From Gigaspora rosea (lineage: Eukaryota; Glomeromycota; Glomeromycetes; Diversisporales; Gigasporaceae): a stretch of DNA of 64,000 nucleotides. The translations under genes and the position numbers were made by a program. The notes beneath the pieces were generated by a model. It did no database searches and was not told the origin of the DNA. It was given only the letters and a program-made list of their open reading frames with translations. The stretch lies in the NCBI GenBank assembly GCA_003550325.1, contig QKWP01001241.1, forward strand, positions 58,559 to 122,558, written 5' to 3'. Positions 1 through 10,170 of this stretch are shown here, one piece after another; within the stretch, counting starts at the first letter, position 1, and every line of letters begins with the position of its first letter.

Positions 1-214
1 AGGTAAACATGTGCATATATTATGAACCTGAACATGTTCATGAACCTTGAACTGAACCTGAACTGAACTTTTTTTAAGTTCAGGTTCAGGTTCATGTTCA
101 ATAATTTTAAGTTCAGGTTCAGTTCAGTATTGAACTTTTAGAGCAGGTTCAGGTTCAGGTTCATTGAACCTGAACCTGAACCTCTATTGAACTGAACCGA
201 ACTTCGGAACCCTA
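1..214. mobile_element. Right part of palindromic GAACCT/AGGTTC element
   Basis: The sequence consists almost wholly of the hexamer GAACCT and its complement AGGTTC in blocks that fold back on each other. It ends in CGGAACCCTA, the complement of a TAGGGTTCCG terminus, the same type of end as the other TAGGG elements in this window. The left end lies outside the window, so length and duplication cannot be checked. It appears to have inserted at the very tip of the next element. No coding capacity is visible. Confidence 0.55.
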
Positions 215-216
215 AC

Positions 217-1930
217 TAGGGTCCGGAATGGGCCGGGTCAGGCCAGGCTTTTATCAGCCTGACCCGGGCCTGTACCCGGCATAAATAAATGGGCCGGGCC
301 TGGGTCAGGCTTCGTGTAGGCCCAACCCAGCCTGACCCAGTCCGTTGGCCCACATATATTATAGAACAAAAAAATTAGATGCAGCTGTTATATAAATAGA
401 TAATCATCTAATCATTAATAATAATTTTTTTTTTGTGCATATGGGGTCTAACTCATTATTTTTTAATAGCACTGTCTTTGTTGGAGCCATTGCAGGGGTC
501 ATAGGAGTTGTCGTTGAAGTCTCAATACTACATAGGAGTTCTTTGCTTTCAGTATCGTGTTGGCATGAATTTGGTGAAGTTTTCAGTTTCGTTGGTTTTC
601 GGTGCCGTTAGTGACCGTGATTTCGCTCTGGCTTTAGTGCCGTTAGTGACGATTTTGCATGGCGTTCAATGTTGGTGGTTGTGCGATTTCGTTGTGCCTT
701 TCAGTGTCGATGGTAGTTTTGGTTTTGCCACTTTTAGATCTGTTTGTCCTTTCTGCTTTGTCTTTGGAGCATATTCATGCTTTTTTTCGTTACTCCAGTA
801 CAAATAACTTTTTCTTTATTCAGGTGACTTCATGGTGTTGTGAATTGTTCTTGCTGGTGATGCTTTTGTAGTAGGTATTCTTTTTTTTAAGAACATTACT
901 GGTGGCTTCGTAGTGGTGCGAATTGCTCATTCTAATAGGTTTTTTGTTTTGATTGTTCCTTTGTTCGTTGTTCTAGCTCGTATATATATCAATTAATCTC
1001 TTTTTTTTTCAAGTAGCACTTAATAACTTTGTCAATGGCTTTATGGTGGTGTGAATTGTTTTGCCAGTGGTTTTTGATATAGACTGGTTTTCAAATTTCA
1101 CGTGATTCATATTTTCTTTTAATTCTTGAAGTTTATAATTCACGTTCTTCTATTTCTATTAAGCGTTTATAGTGATAATCCTTTTTGAAAGTTTTGTATT
1201 ACGGTTCATGTTAATAAATCGGCAAACAAGTTGATTATGGACTGATACGATGTATAACACGTCTTCTAGCAAAGTCCTTTTGCTAGGACTGATTAGCAAA
1301 AATAGGAGCTTGCAGACCAAAGGTTTGCAAATGTATAGATGTTATTTTGGTAGAGATCAGGTTGTATTTTTGAAATTTTGTTGCGCATCGACAATTTAAA
1401 ATATATGTTGTGCGATATAAGTAAATTATTAAAATAAACTACAAATAGTACTAAATACAGTATATATACGTATAATTATATATAATAAACAATATCATTA
1501 ATCGATATGCAGATTGTGTAAGTGGGATGATTTTAATAAATCCGGTTAGAATTGTTCAAACTCATAATAGCATTCGTAATTAACTTATTTCGAAGTGTCC
1601 TATTTCTGTTTTGAAATTTTGAAAGCAGAAAATAAAATAGGAGTTATCAGAAATAATGAGTAGCCTTAATATTTACTATTTAGTTCATTTTATTCACAAC
1701 CATTTTTGCATCCCAGTTAGTTGGGGAGCAAGTTGTATACCTAATAAAATTTATAGGCTATCAGGTACCCGTGGGCCTTATTGTAAAGCCTAACCTGAAC
1801 TGGTATCTTAGCAGGCTTAGCCCGAACCTGACCCGCAATAACTGCGGGCCTAAAAATATGGGCCCAGCCCAGAACTTTTGTATACGGGTCAGGCTCAGGC
1901 CCGGGTAGTCCAGCCCAATTCCGGACCCTA
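217..1930. mobile_element. 1.7-kb hAT-like inverted-repeat element, GGCC-rich ends
   Basis: Terminal inverted repeats match: TAGGGTCCGGAATGGGCC on the left and TAGGGTCCGGAATTGGGC on the complement of the right end. Both ends carry ~130 bp of short GGGCC, CAGGC and ACCCG motifs in opposing orientation (about 217-345 and 1770-1930). The interior holds three imperfect copies of a ~25-bp motif resembling GGCTTCGTGGTGGTGTGAAT near 826, 903 and 1034. Short open frames in the interior resemble no transposase, so the element is judged non-autonomous. It interrupts a gypsy gag just upstream of its zinc knuckle. The right flank CTAATAAC would be one copy of an 8-bp duplication; only AC survives on the left, consistent with the neighbour's insertion there. 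Confidence 0.7.
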
Positions 1931-1941
1931 CTAATAACTTA

Positions 1942-2400
1942 TGCATCTACTGTGGTGAGCCGGGCCAAATAATCAGAAATTGCCCAAAAAGAAATAAAAC
2001 GCCTTCCTGAATTGAAGCCTTAGTAGTTGCTAACAAAGGGTCAGGAAAATCAGAGACCCATTCGTAGTAAGGGGGCTGCGACTGGATCATGTAATTAATT
2101 TACTCCCTGAGAAAAAATCACCTGACAAATCTGTAGCCGCATTCACTCCGATCATATCCCTGCAATCACCAGATAGTGCTCAAATACAGGCATGGGCTTT
2201 GATCGACTCGGGAGCTTCGCATGTTTTCTAGATCTTATTCTAGCAAGAAATTATAATTTACCTATATATGAGAAGGAAATACCCTTAGCATTGGAAGTGA
2301 TTAATAGTTGGAAAATCTTATCTGAAGTAGTAACGCACGAAACAGGGCCAATATTATTCACTTCCAAGGCCACTATGAGAAAATCTCTTTTAATTTAAAA
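1942..2400 (+). pseudogene. gag zinc knuckle and aspartic protease remnants
   Basis: At 1942-1983 the frame gives C-x2-C-x4-Q-x4-C, a CCHC knuckle whose histidine has become glutamine. About 220 bases on, 2205-2219 encodes Asp-Ser-Gly-Ala-Ser, the active-site motif of a retroviral-type aspartic protease, preceded by hydrophobic residues. A stop follows a few codons later. Both belong to the chromovirus; the reading frame between them is broken. Confidence 0.75.
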
Positions 2401-2779
2401 TCGTCTCTCATTATGAAATAATTTTGGGATTGGACATAACCCGGAAATTAATTGGCATAAATGCACTATTACCTTTTCAGATCCAAGTTGTAAAGACCAC
2501 TTGTTAAATACGACCATACCATGAACCGCTAACAACCACATAAATGAACAAATTTTTATGGTTCAGGTTTTTACAGTTATTGCAAGCAGCTCAGATTCCG
2601 GAGAATTCTCAAATTCCGCCCGGTGCTTCCAAAGAAATATGAAAAGTTTTGGGATATATTTGATAAAAAAGAGACAGACAAGTTGCTGGAAAATCGACAA
2701 TATAATTGCGCTATTGATTTGTTACCAGAGAAACAACCTCCCTGAGGTCCCATCTACAGCCTATCCATGCAAGAGCTTG

Positions 2780-3440
2780 AAATATTAAAGAAGTATATAA
2801 AGAAAAACTTGGAAAAAGGGTTCATCCAACATTCTATGTCACCGGCAGGAGCACTTGTATTATTTGTTAAAAAAAGGATGGCACTTTGCACATGTGCTTG
2901 AACTATCGAGGGTTAAATCAAATTACAATAAAAAACCACTACCTGTTTTCCTTAATACCTGAGCTATTAGATAGGCTTTCTATGGCTAGGGTTTTTACGA
3001 AGATTGACCAAAGAGGGCCGTACAATTTAGTTCGTATAAGGCTAGGGGATAAGTAGAAAACAGCTTTTAGAACATGATATGGATACTTCAAATACCTAGT
3101 AATAGCTTTCGGCCTCATCAATGGTCCAGCCGTGTTCCAACATTTAATGAACTATGTATTTAGGGACTTCTTGGACCAGTCTGTAATTATTTACTTGGAT
3201 GATATTTTAATATACTTACCTGACCAAGAAACACATGATCAACATATGCAATTGGTGCTAGAATGGCTGCGCCAAAACGGCCTGTTTGCAAAACTAGAAA
3301 ATTGTAAGTTTAACAAGGAATGTGTGGATTTTTTGGGGTATCACATTACTCACCAAGGAATTCAGATGAACGCAAAAAAAGTTGACAGTAATATTGCTTG
3401 GCCGGTGCTGACCTCAGTTAAAAAGTCCAACACTTTCTGA
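2780..3440 (+). pseudogene. Ty3/gypsy reverse transcriptase, broken
   Basis: This copies the element RNA into DNA in the living family. Visible blocks are SPAGALVLFV near 2839, a KDG-type block with NYRGLN near 2900, YLVIAFGLINGPAVFQ near 3097, and the catalytic YLDDILIY near 3193-3216. The catalytic Asp-Asp pair is kept, but at least two in-frame stops and a one-base disruption near 2875 destroy the upstream frame. Downstream the frame continues into the connection domain (FLGYHITHQGIQM). The copy is inactive. Confidence 0.9.
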
Positions 3441-3535
3441 GGTTTGCCAATTATTATCAGCATTTTATCCAAGGATATTCGCAGTTGGTTACTCGATAAC
3501 TATCTAACAAGGAAATCTGAAACAAAGACTTTGGC

Positions 3536-4026
3536 GTGGACTGCGGCGGCTCAACAAGCGTTTTTGTCGTTAAAAGAAGCTTTTACTTCTGCTCCAATAC
3601 TAATTCAAGCAGACCAACAAAACTGTACTTTCTTGAAACTGATACTTCCGATTATGCCCTGGGAGTAGTTCTATCTCAGCTATATAAAGAAAAACTTCAC
3701 CCTGTTGCCTATTATTCCTGGAAACTCACCCTTGTAGAAATAAATTATGATGTTCATCACAAGGAATTACTCGCCATAATAATAGCCTTCAAACAGTGGC
3801 GTCAATACTTAGAAGGGGCCCAATATGAAATTACAGTTTACTATGATCATAAGAATTTGCAATATTTTACTATTGCGAAGCATCTCAGTCATCGACAAGC
3901 CAGATGGTCTCTTCTCCTCTCAAATTACAATTTTAAAATTGTGTTTCGACCTGGTTTTGAACAAGGTAAGTCTGATGCTTTGTCCAGGAGATTAGATTAT
4001 CAACTCCAAGGCGATGATACAATGTG
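3536..4026 (+). pseudogene. Ty3/gypsy RNase H, frameshifted
   Basis: The domain starts in one frame (TAAAQQAFLSLKEAFTSAPI) and shifts near 3630 into ETDTSDYALGVVLSQ, the first RNase H aspartate block. It continues through HKELLAIIIAFKQWRQYLEG (glutamate block) and VYYDHKNLQYF (second aspartate), ending in LSHRQARWSLLLSNYNF. All blocks match the Ty3/gypsy order, which makes the assignment firm despite the frameshift. Confidence 0.9.
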
Positions 4027-4207
4027 ACAAGCAATATTTTCTTTGTTAAAAGGTCACAACCTTTGCATAATGCTACTTTCGTGATACTAGTCGATACCCT
4101 CTAATGAACTGAATTCAAAACTAGTTGAAGAAGGACCCTCTTGCCGTTAACATACCAAGCAATTGGAAAACCCTGTAGAAGACGGTTGTTGCTTGATTCC
4201 TTGAAAA

Positions 4208-4860
4208 TTAGTTTCCCACCAGCTCATTTTTCTGACACTATATCTCCGACAGAATGTTTCACCTACAGCATTTTTTGTTGACAGAATCTTTCCTCAACAT
4301 ACCATGTTTTCAACCTCTCTTTTTATTGATAGGACATATTTTCGAAAAGACATTTTATTAATATGATGTATTTCAGAAAGAATTTTTTCCGAATATGACA
4401 TGTTTCCGACATCTTTTTCTGACAAGATCTTTCCCCAAATAAAAATATAATTATTGGGTAGAGTGATATATTCATGTTCATCACATCATATGATTAAGTA
4501 CTTGGCCTAAATTTTGGTTAGGGTTAGGGTTAGATTAGGGTTAGGTGATAGTATAATTTAGGCCGAGTTGATAGTGCTAGTAAACAAATGACATAGTTGC
4601 ATAATTTTACGTAATGTGATGATTACTGGGTTTATTGTTCTTGTCAGAAAAAGTGCATTCAATAAAACTTAGTGTCAGAGAAAAGTCAAATTAGAAATAT
4701 GTCATGACAGATAAATGTCTTGTCGAAAATATGAGATGTTAAGGAAAGGCGATATCAAAAACATGATATGCCAAGGAATGATTCTGTTAACAAAAAGTGC
4801 TGTAGGTAAAATATTCTGTCAGGAATATAGTGTCAGAAAAATGAGCTGGCTGGGAACTAA
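4208..4860. mobile_element. 0.65-kb MITE with telomere-like core, in gypsy integrase
   Basis: Arms of roughly 300 bp fold on each other. The ends are TTAGTTTCCCACCAGCTC on the left and TTAGTTCCCAGCCAGCTC on the complement of the right, followed by further paired blocks (CTACAGCATTTTTTG, GACATATTTTCG). The spacer carries TTAGGG-type repeats at 4516-4545. No open frame of note is present. I could not find a clean target-site duplication. Confidence 0.65.
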
Positions 4861-4869
4861 CTTTTGGGG

Positions 4870-5700
4870 AATCATACCGTAATTGTAGAAGACAACTCAA
4901 ATAAGCGTTCTGATTTTTATAAATTTCAATTTTTAGATGGATTATTGTTTAGGAAAGGTCTTTTATATATATCATACACACATAAAAGGTTAGAAGTATT
5001 GTAGCAAAGATACAATTTCAAATTAGCAGGGCATTTTGGGTTGGATATGACAATAGAACTGGTAATACGTGACTATTAGTAGCCAAAACACTGTGCTTTT
5101 GTAAAAAATTATATAAAGACTTGTGATATTTGTGCAAGGTCGAAAACTGCTAAGCATCGTCCTTATGGGTTGTTAGTCCCTTTAACTATACCTACTTAAC
5201 AATAGCAGTCCATTTCTATGGACTTTACCACGAACTTACCCCTATTCGGATAGTACGATTTTTACTTGTCGTAGTAGACTATTTGACAAAAATGGCGCAT
5301 TTTATAGCATGTTCAAAAAAATTGTTGCAGAACAGACAGCACAATTAGTCCTAAAAGAAGTGATTAGACTACACAGCATTTCAAAGGACATCACTTCCAA
5401 CATGGAACCACAGTTCGCTTCTAAGTTTTGGAGACACCTATTTAAATTATTGGGAACATAAACTAATTTATCCTCAGCATATCATCCTCAGTCAGATAGA
5501 CAGAATGAAATGGTAAATCAAGTGTTAGAGCAATATTTAAGATGTACTATCAATTATCATCAAGATGATTGGGCCGACTTACTGCCATTAGCAAAATTCA
5601 CTTACAACAACTCAGTTCATTTGTCCACTAAATGCTTACCCTTTTTTGCAAATTATAGTTTCCATCCTCATTTCGATTTACAAAATCCTACTTAGTTCTC
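4870..5700 (+). pseudogene. Ty3/gypsy integrase, broken
   Basis: The N-terminal HHCC region is visible as AGHFGLDM followed by CDICARSK. The core shows SISMDFTTNLP (first catalytic aspartate) and SSAYHPQSDRQNEMVNQVLE (catalytic glutamate region). The block that should hold the second aspartate reads TSNMEPQFASKFW, with asparagine at that place. Several stops lie between the blocks. The adjacent ~650-bp MITE separates integrase from RNase H. Three-residue DDE integrases insert the cDNA; this copy cannot. Confidence 0.85.
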
Positions 5701-5956
5701 TGTCCCCTCAATCGAAAGTAATCATAATCATCCACAAAATATAAGAGAAATGCTAGTTAGAGAATTGAAAATAGCCCAAGAACATTACAAAGCCAATGCA
5801 AACCTTAAACATTAGAAAAGTCCAAAAATAGAAGTGGGTGATAAAGTCTGGCTTTTAAATCACTATATTCATACAGATTGTCCTTCAAAAAAGTTGGACT
5901 ATCAGAAACTAGGGCCATTTACCGTGGAAAGAAAAATTAACACAGTAGCCTACCAG

Positions 5957-6241
5957 TAGGGTTCTGCAATTTGATTTGATCTTCAAATATTTGAATCAAA
6001 TATTTGATCAAATTCAAATTCAAATTTGACTATATTTGATTTGATCAAATTCAAATATGGCCAAATTTGATTTGATTTGACAAATATTTGATTTGATTTG
6101 AAAATTACTATTAAAAATTCAAATTCAAATCAAATTCAAATTCAAATATTTGAATCAAATCAAATTTAAATCTGGGTCAATTTGATTTGATCAAATTCAA
6201 ATTAACTCAATATTTGATTTGATTTGAATTTGAGAAACCTA
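5957..6241. mobile_element. 285-bp AAATTTG palindromic hAT-like MITE
   Basis: It begins TAGGGTTCTGC and ends GAGAAACCTA, and is flanked by a perfect 8-bp duplication CCTACCAG (5949-5956 and 6242-6249). The whole body is a reiteration of TTTGATTTGA and its complement TCAAATTCAAA. Removing it and one duplication rejoins the gypsy frame ...VAYQ with LILPPTSK.... The 8-bp duplication and TAGGG ends point to hAT-type mobilisation. Confidence 0.88.
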
Positions 6242-6249
6242 CCTACCAG

Positions 6250-6591
6250 TTGATATTACCTCCTACATCGAAATTACTTAACACCTTACACGTTTCTCTG
6301 CCCGAACCTTATATAAACAATACAATTCCAGGTAGATCAATAGACCCACCTCCTCCTGTAGTTATAGAAGGTGAGATGGAATATAAAGTAAACAAAATTC
6401 TTGATGCAAAATGGATCTGCAAAAAACTTCATTACTTGGTTGAATGGAAGGATTATGAATGTTCCTGGGAACCTGTCGAAAATGTTGCACATACTAGTGA
6501 AGCGGTCGAAGGTTTTATCAACAATACCCTTATAAACCAAAGCCACAAAGCAAAGAAAAAAATGGGGGCTTTAAAGAGGAGGATGGTATAA
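6250..6591 (+). pseudogene. Integrase C-terminal tail with chromodomain
   Basis: This is the end of the chromovirus polyprotein. The first part carries LNTLHVSLPEPY, the conserved integrase tail block. A chromodomain follows at about 6376-6531, with EYKVNKILDAK, the aromatic core YLVEWKDYECSWEPVENV and a C-terminal helix. In the family this domain binds methylated histone H3 and targets integration. The frame is intact from the MITE to the stop at 6589-6591, which overlaps the LTR start. It is the least decayed part of the element. Confidence 0.9.
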
Positions 6592-7507
6592 CAACCAAGC
6601 CTCTGATCTGCAAGCCATGATGCGAGTCCATTTCATAAGCCCATTACGTGAGCCTGTGAAATCGACCCTGATAGTATGAAATAATAATGAGAAATATCAG
6701 TTGGTTCTAGTGATGTGCAAATGCAGGTTTTTTTGTCTTTGCATTGTATAATGTGACATTATGCAGCATGATGCATTATGCAATCCTGCATCTTTATATA
6801 ATATAATTATTTTATTAGCTTTTATTAAGAATAATCTAATGCATATAATAATAGTATATAACTAATTAGCACACTGTCAAATTGCTAAAATCAGCAAGGA
6901 CAAGTTATTAGAAAGTTCAAAAGTAATTAAGTTAGGTTGTATTACTAATGCAGTAACTTATTGTATATATTAATTTAGACTAGCTATTAAATATTAAATG
7001 TAAAATTAGAAGACTACAATATATAGTAGTAGAAGTTTGGTCAAGAAATTTGTTTGCTAAAAACTATTGTAGCAAATTGAAAAGGAATATGTATAATTTA
7101 TAAGTTCTAATTTTAAAAAAAAAATTATTAGGATAAAAGCAAATTACATAATTTTAATTGAATAAAAATTATATAATAATCTCTATGTATATTTTTAAAT
7201 TTTACAAGTCTTGCTTTATATTATGCAGCATTATGCATTGCATAATGCAGCAAGCATAATGCGTAAGGCACAACTCTATTTGGTTCACATAAAGTCTATA
7301 GTTATCGAATAAAGTAGCATAAAGCATATAGTCATATAATTGAATAGATAGAATTAATAATCATAATAGTAGCAAATAGTAATATATAAAAAGAGCAATA
7401 CAACCTTTTGTACAAACTAGTCTGTTTAATTTATATCAATAAAATCTTCTTGCTTCTTTGACCCATTTTGTTTCTTCAACCTGTTGTCTTCTTGTGTGTC
7501 TGTCACA
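6573..7507 (+). repeat. Polypurine tract and 3' LTR of the chromovirus
   Basis: AAAGAGGAGGA at 6573-6583 is a polypurine tract, the primer for plus-strand DNA. The LTR starts at TGGTATAACAACC (6584) and ends in CTGTCACA (7507), giving TG..CA termini. A 571-bp MITE (6708-7278) lies inside, so the LTR itself is about 350 bp. It carries AATAAA-type sequences near 7437. No 5' partner lies in the window. Confidence 0.7.
6708..7278. mobile_element. 571-bp TTATGCA-rich hAT-like MITE
   Basis: The ends are TAGTGATGTGC and, on the complement, TAGAGTTGTGC. The flanks GTTGGTTC (6700-6707) and TTTGGTTC (7279-7286) form an 8-bp duplication with one mismatch. Both ends are full of CATTATGCA/TGCATAATG palindromes; the interior is plain AT-rich sequence. 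A related TTATGCA-rich insertion occurs at about 52690-53070. Confidence 0.75.
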
Positions 7508-7514
7508 TTGAGAT

Positions 7515-8151
7515 CTATTGATCAGAATTAAATGATTTTATTACTATTCAATTTGTCTTATTAAGACAAATCGAATGATACCAAAATCATGTGATTTTGA
7601 CTGATACTTCTTGATATATCATAATTTAACCAAAACAAGCTGCACAAGACAAATTTTAAAATTAATATGAAATCATAAATAACTTCTGGTAGACTAGTCT
7701 GATTTTTATAATTTTACCACCAAAATGGCCATCTTGAAAAGGTGATTCCAACAAGCTCAGAATTACTAAAATCCAATCATGGAATCACAGGATCACTAAG
7801 TTTTTTGTATTGTTTTTGATGAAAATTAGATTAGTTAAACTAATTTATTTTTATCAAAATAATAATAAACCTTTAATGATCCTGTGATCCCATGGTTGGA
7901 TTTTAGCAATTTGGGCTTGTTGAAATTGCTTCTTCAAGGTGGTCATTTTGGTAGTAAAATTATAAAAATCAGACTGGTCCTTCAAAAGTTATTTATGATT
8001 TAATATTAATTTTAAAATTTGTCTTGCGAAGCTTATTTTGGTTAAATTATGATATATTGAGAAGTATCAGTCAGAATTATATGATTTTGGTACCATTTGA
8101 TTCAACAAAACAAATTGAATGGCACCAAAATCACATAATTCTGATTGATAG
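7515..8151. mobile_element. 0.64-kb hairpin element with hairpins within arms
   Basis: Left and right halves are near-complementary over about 300 bp each, centred near 7833. Each outer end is itself a smaller palindrome of ~40-bp arms around a core like AATTTGTCTTATTAAGACAAA. Inner arms carry ACCACCAAAATGGCCATCTT and GTGATTCCAACAAGC, also found in the element at 41323-42106. No open frame or clear duplication was found. It lies 7 bp beyond the LTR end. Confidence 0.7.
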
Positions 8152-8320
8152 TTCACAAAATGTTGCTGTACACTGCAATATTTCTATCACTATAATACCT
8201 ATAATGATTTTAAATATTATTTCAATTGTAATATCTTGTAATACATTGATTAGAATTCGATAATTTTGGTACTAACTCTAATCAGTAAATCATAAGATAT
8301 TGGCAGAGCGCTATAATTGG
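8152..8320. other. AT-rich spacer with a short palindrome
   Basis: No gene is seen. ATCTTGTAATACATTGATTAGAATTC pairs loosely with the downstream CTAATCAGTAAATCATAAGAT, suggesting another small degraded hairpin element of the kind next to it. Confidence 0.3.
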
Positions 8321-8604
8321 GGGACAGTTAAAGCCAGGTACCTTTATATGTTTTTTATTTTTTAATTAAAATTAGGATAAGGATTAGTTAAAAGTTAGAG
8401 TTAGTGGTGTCTTATAGGTAAAATTGGCTTCCTATCATTTTTTATTAATGTTCCGAGACAGGTTTAGATACTCATTTCTTGTATTTTTAGTATTTTTCAC
8501 TTTTTTTCTTTGTTTTGGTCTTGTCGGGCTGATCCATGCTAATCAAAATTTTACAATTTGATTGGCAATAAGTCACATGATAATGCCTGGCTTTAACAGA
8601 CCCC
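8321..8604. mobile_element. 284-bp MITE, GGGACAGTTAAAGCCAGG ends
   Basis: The inverted ends GGGACAGTTAAAGCCAGG and GGTCTGTTAAAGCCAGGC pair over ~20 bp. A perfect 8-bp duplication ATAATTGG lies at 8313-8320 and 8605-8612. The interior is non-coding. It has inserted into older AT-rich sequence. Confidence 0.82.
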
Positions 8605-8612
8605 ATAATTGG

Positions 8613-9423
8613 TAGTGTCTATAATACCCATATCTATTTTACACTTTATTAAGCAAAATTTTAAATTTTTAAAAAATAAAATTTTTGTCTGTAAATCATG
8701 TGATTTGACTGGGCGAAGCAGGGGTGCAACATGTCACAGATGCAACAAATTTATTTTTCCTATTCAAAATATTTTGAAATTATTTAATTTTATAATAATT
8801 ATATTAAATTTTTAGTTATTAAAGTAGCATCAATTATTATGAAGCACTTAAATCAAATATGCATTATTTTTATATTTGGCAAAAACAATTTGGATTCAAT
8901 AAATACAAATGTGGCCCATCAAAAATTATGAACTAGAAAGCTTCTGACAAAACAAACTCTTGTATAAAAAGCTTTTCACTCCGATATTTTCTGACCCAAT
9001 TGACATATATATGGCAAGAATTCTTGGAAAAGTATGGTCTACTGCAACACTATCGAACTTGAAAATGGTATATCCCATTACAGTATACCAAGTAACGCTA
9101 AGCCAATATTTTGAAAAATTTACAATAAAAAAAGACATTATAAAAGATAAACTTATAAAAAATTTAGTAAGTAAAAAAAAACTAAATATTTGTGAAATAT
9201 TTTTAAAATTAAAAAAATAATAAAATTTTATTAAATAAAAATCCAAAATTTTAAAAAAAAGCTCAAGTTGCAAAAAGGTGAGAAGTTTTTTTCTCTAGCC
9301 TTGGATGAAAAAACAAGCTCAAATAAAGAGTATTGAAAAAGTAAGGGAGCACCAGAAATCACCTGATTTCTTTTTACTATAGAGCCTATTCCCCTCCTCC
9401 CATTTGACTAGTTTAATAGCTAA
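8613..9423. other. AT-rich stretch with one unassigned 86-codon frame
   Basis: The only frame of note runs plus 8960-9220. It encodes a basic protein rich in Ile and Lys that I do not recognise. The opposite strand is also open there, which is common in AT-rich sequence, so it is not called a gene. The rest holds homopolymer runs and no recognisable element. Confidence 0.3.
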
Positions 9424-10170
9424 TCAAATTTCGTATATATTAAATTATTATTAAAAATATTTATACACTTTAATAGTTATGCCTTTACAGAAGACAATTA
9501 CAGTACTTCAGATACCATATCTTCATCTCCCTCTGAAGTACAACTTTCCTTTAATACTTCTCTATTACTAACTACTTCCAGTTCTAACAACTACCCAATA
9601 TTAGAAATTTATGATAAATCCTTACTTGAAAAAGACTTCAGTGATGAAGAACTTAAACTACCTACAAACTCTATAAGTGAAAGAAACTTCCTCAATCCCA
9701 ATCCTAACCTTCTTGAAATATATAATCCAAAAGCATATTATAACAAATTTCTTTACTACTATAGACTACAAATACTCTCTTCTTCACAAACTATGGGTTC
9801 TTACTTGCATTATATACAAGAATATTATTCTATGTTTTATTCAAACCAATATATAAAAATTTCTATCAAACCACATTTCCGATTTGACCATATTTTCACA
9901 GAAGCACATATATATCTTCAATATGAAAATCTTATACCAGATCATATTATATTTCCACCTTTTGAAAATTTACTACATTACTCTAATGTTAAACTTAAAT
10001 CACCCAATAACAAATTTCAAATATCAATCTTCACAAATAATCTCTTTTTCTTAACACCCAACCTACAATATTACACAACATTAAATCCCAATACTAATAC
10101 AAATCCTATATCTGATATTCAAACTATTGACAGTTCCTCAGATTCCAATTCATAACATCCTTCTGAAGAA
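9424..10170 (+). pseudogene. LINE ORF1-like frame
   Basis: One frame is open from 9424 to the stop at 10153-10155 with no ATG before 9793, so the true start is unclear. The predicted protein is rich in Ser, Asn and Tyr and opens with a low-complexity Ser/Thr stretch. A segment ISIKPHF...AHIYLQ resembles ISINTIT...AHVYLN about 140 residues later, hinting at an internal duplication that extends into the endonuclease frame. ORF1 proteins of LINEs bind the element RNA; no zinc knuckle is visible, so function here is by position only. Confidence 0.5.

Larger units (their letters stand above)
1931..7507 (+). mobile_element. Decayed Ty3/gypsy chromovirus retrotransposon
   Basis: Polyprotein domains occur in Ty3/gypsy order on the plus strand: CCHC knuckle, aspartic protease, reverse transcriptase, RNase H, integrase, chromodomain, then polypurine tract and 3' LTR. 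The 5' LTR and most of gag are absent because an inverted-repeat element occupies the region to the left. Three DNA elements lie inside (4208-4860, 5957-6241, 6708-7278). Many in-frame stops and frameshifts show the copy is dead. A C-terminal chromodomain is typical of chromoviruses, whose integrase it is known to steer to modified histones. Confidence 0.9.

Noticed and set aside
508..871. Overlapping plus-strand frames (99 and 70 codons) inside the 217-1930 element
   Set aside because: They are Phe/Val/Leu/Cys-rich through a T-rich repeat region, have no transposase motif and overlap in two frames; judged chance frames.
8926..9273. 115-codon minus-strand frame
   Set aside because: It is the mirror of an AT-rich stretch with many Phe, Tyr and Ile codons, and the opposite strand is equally open.
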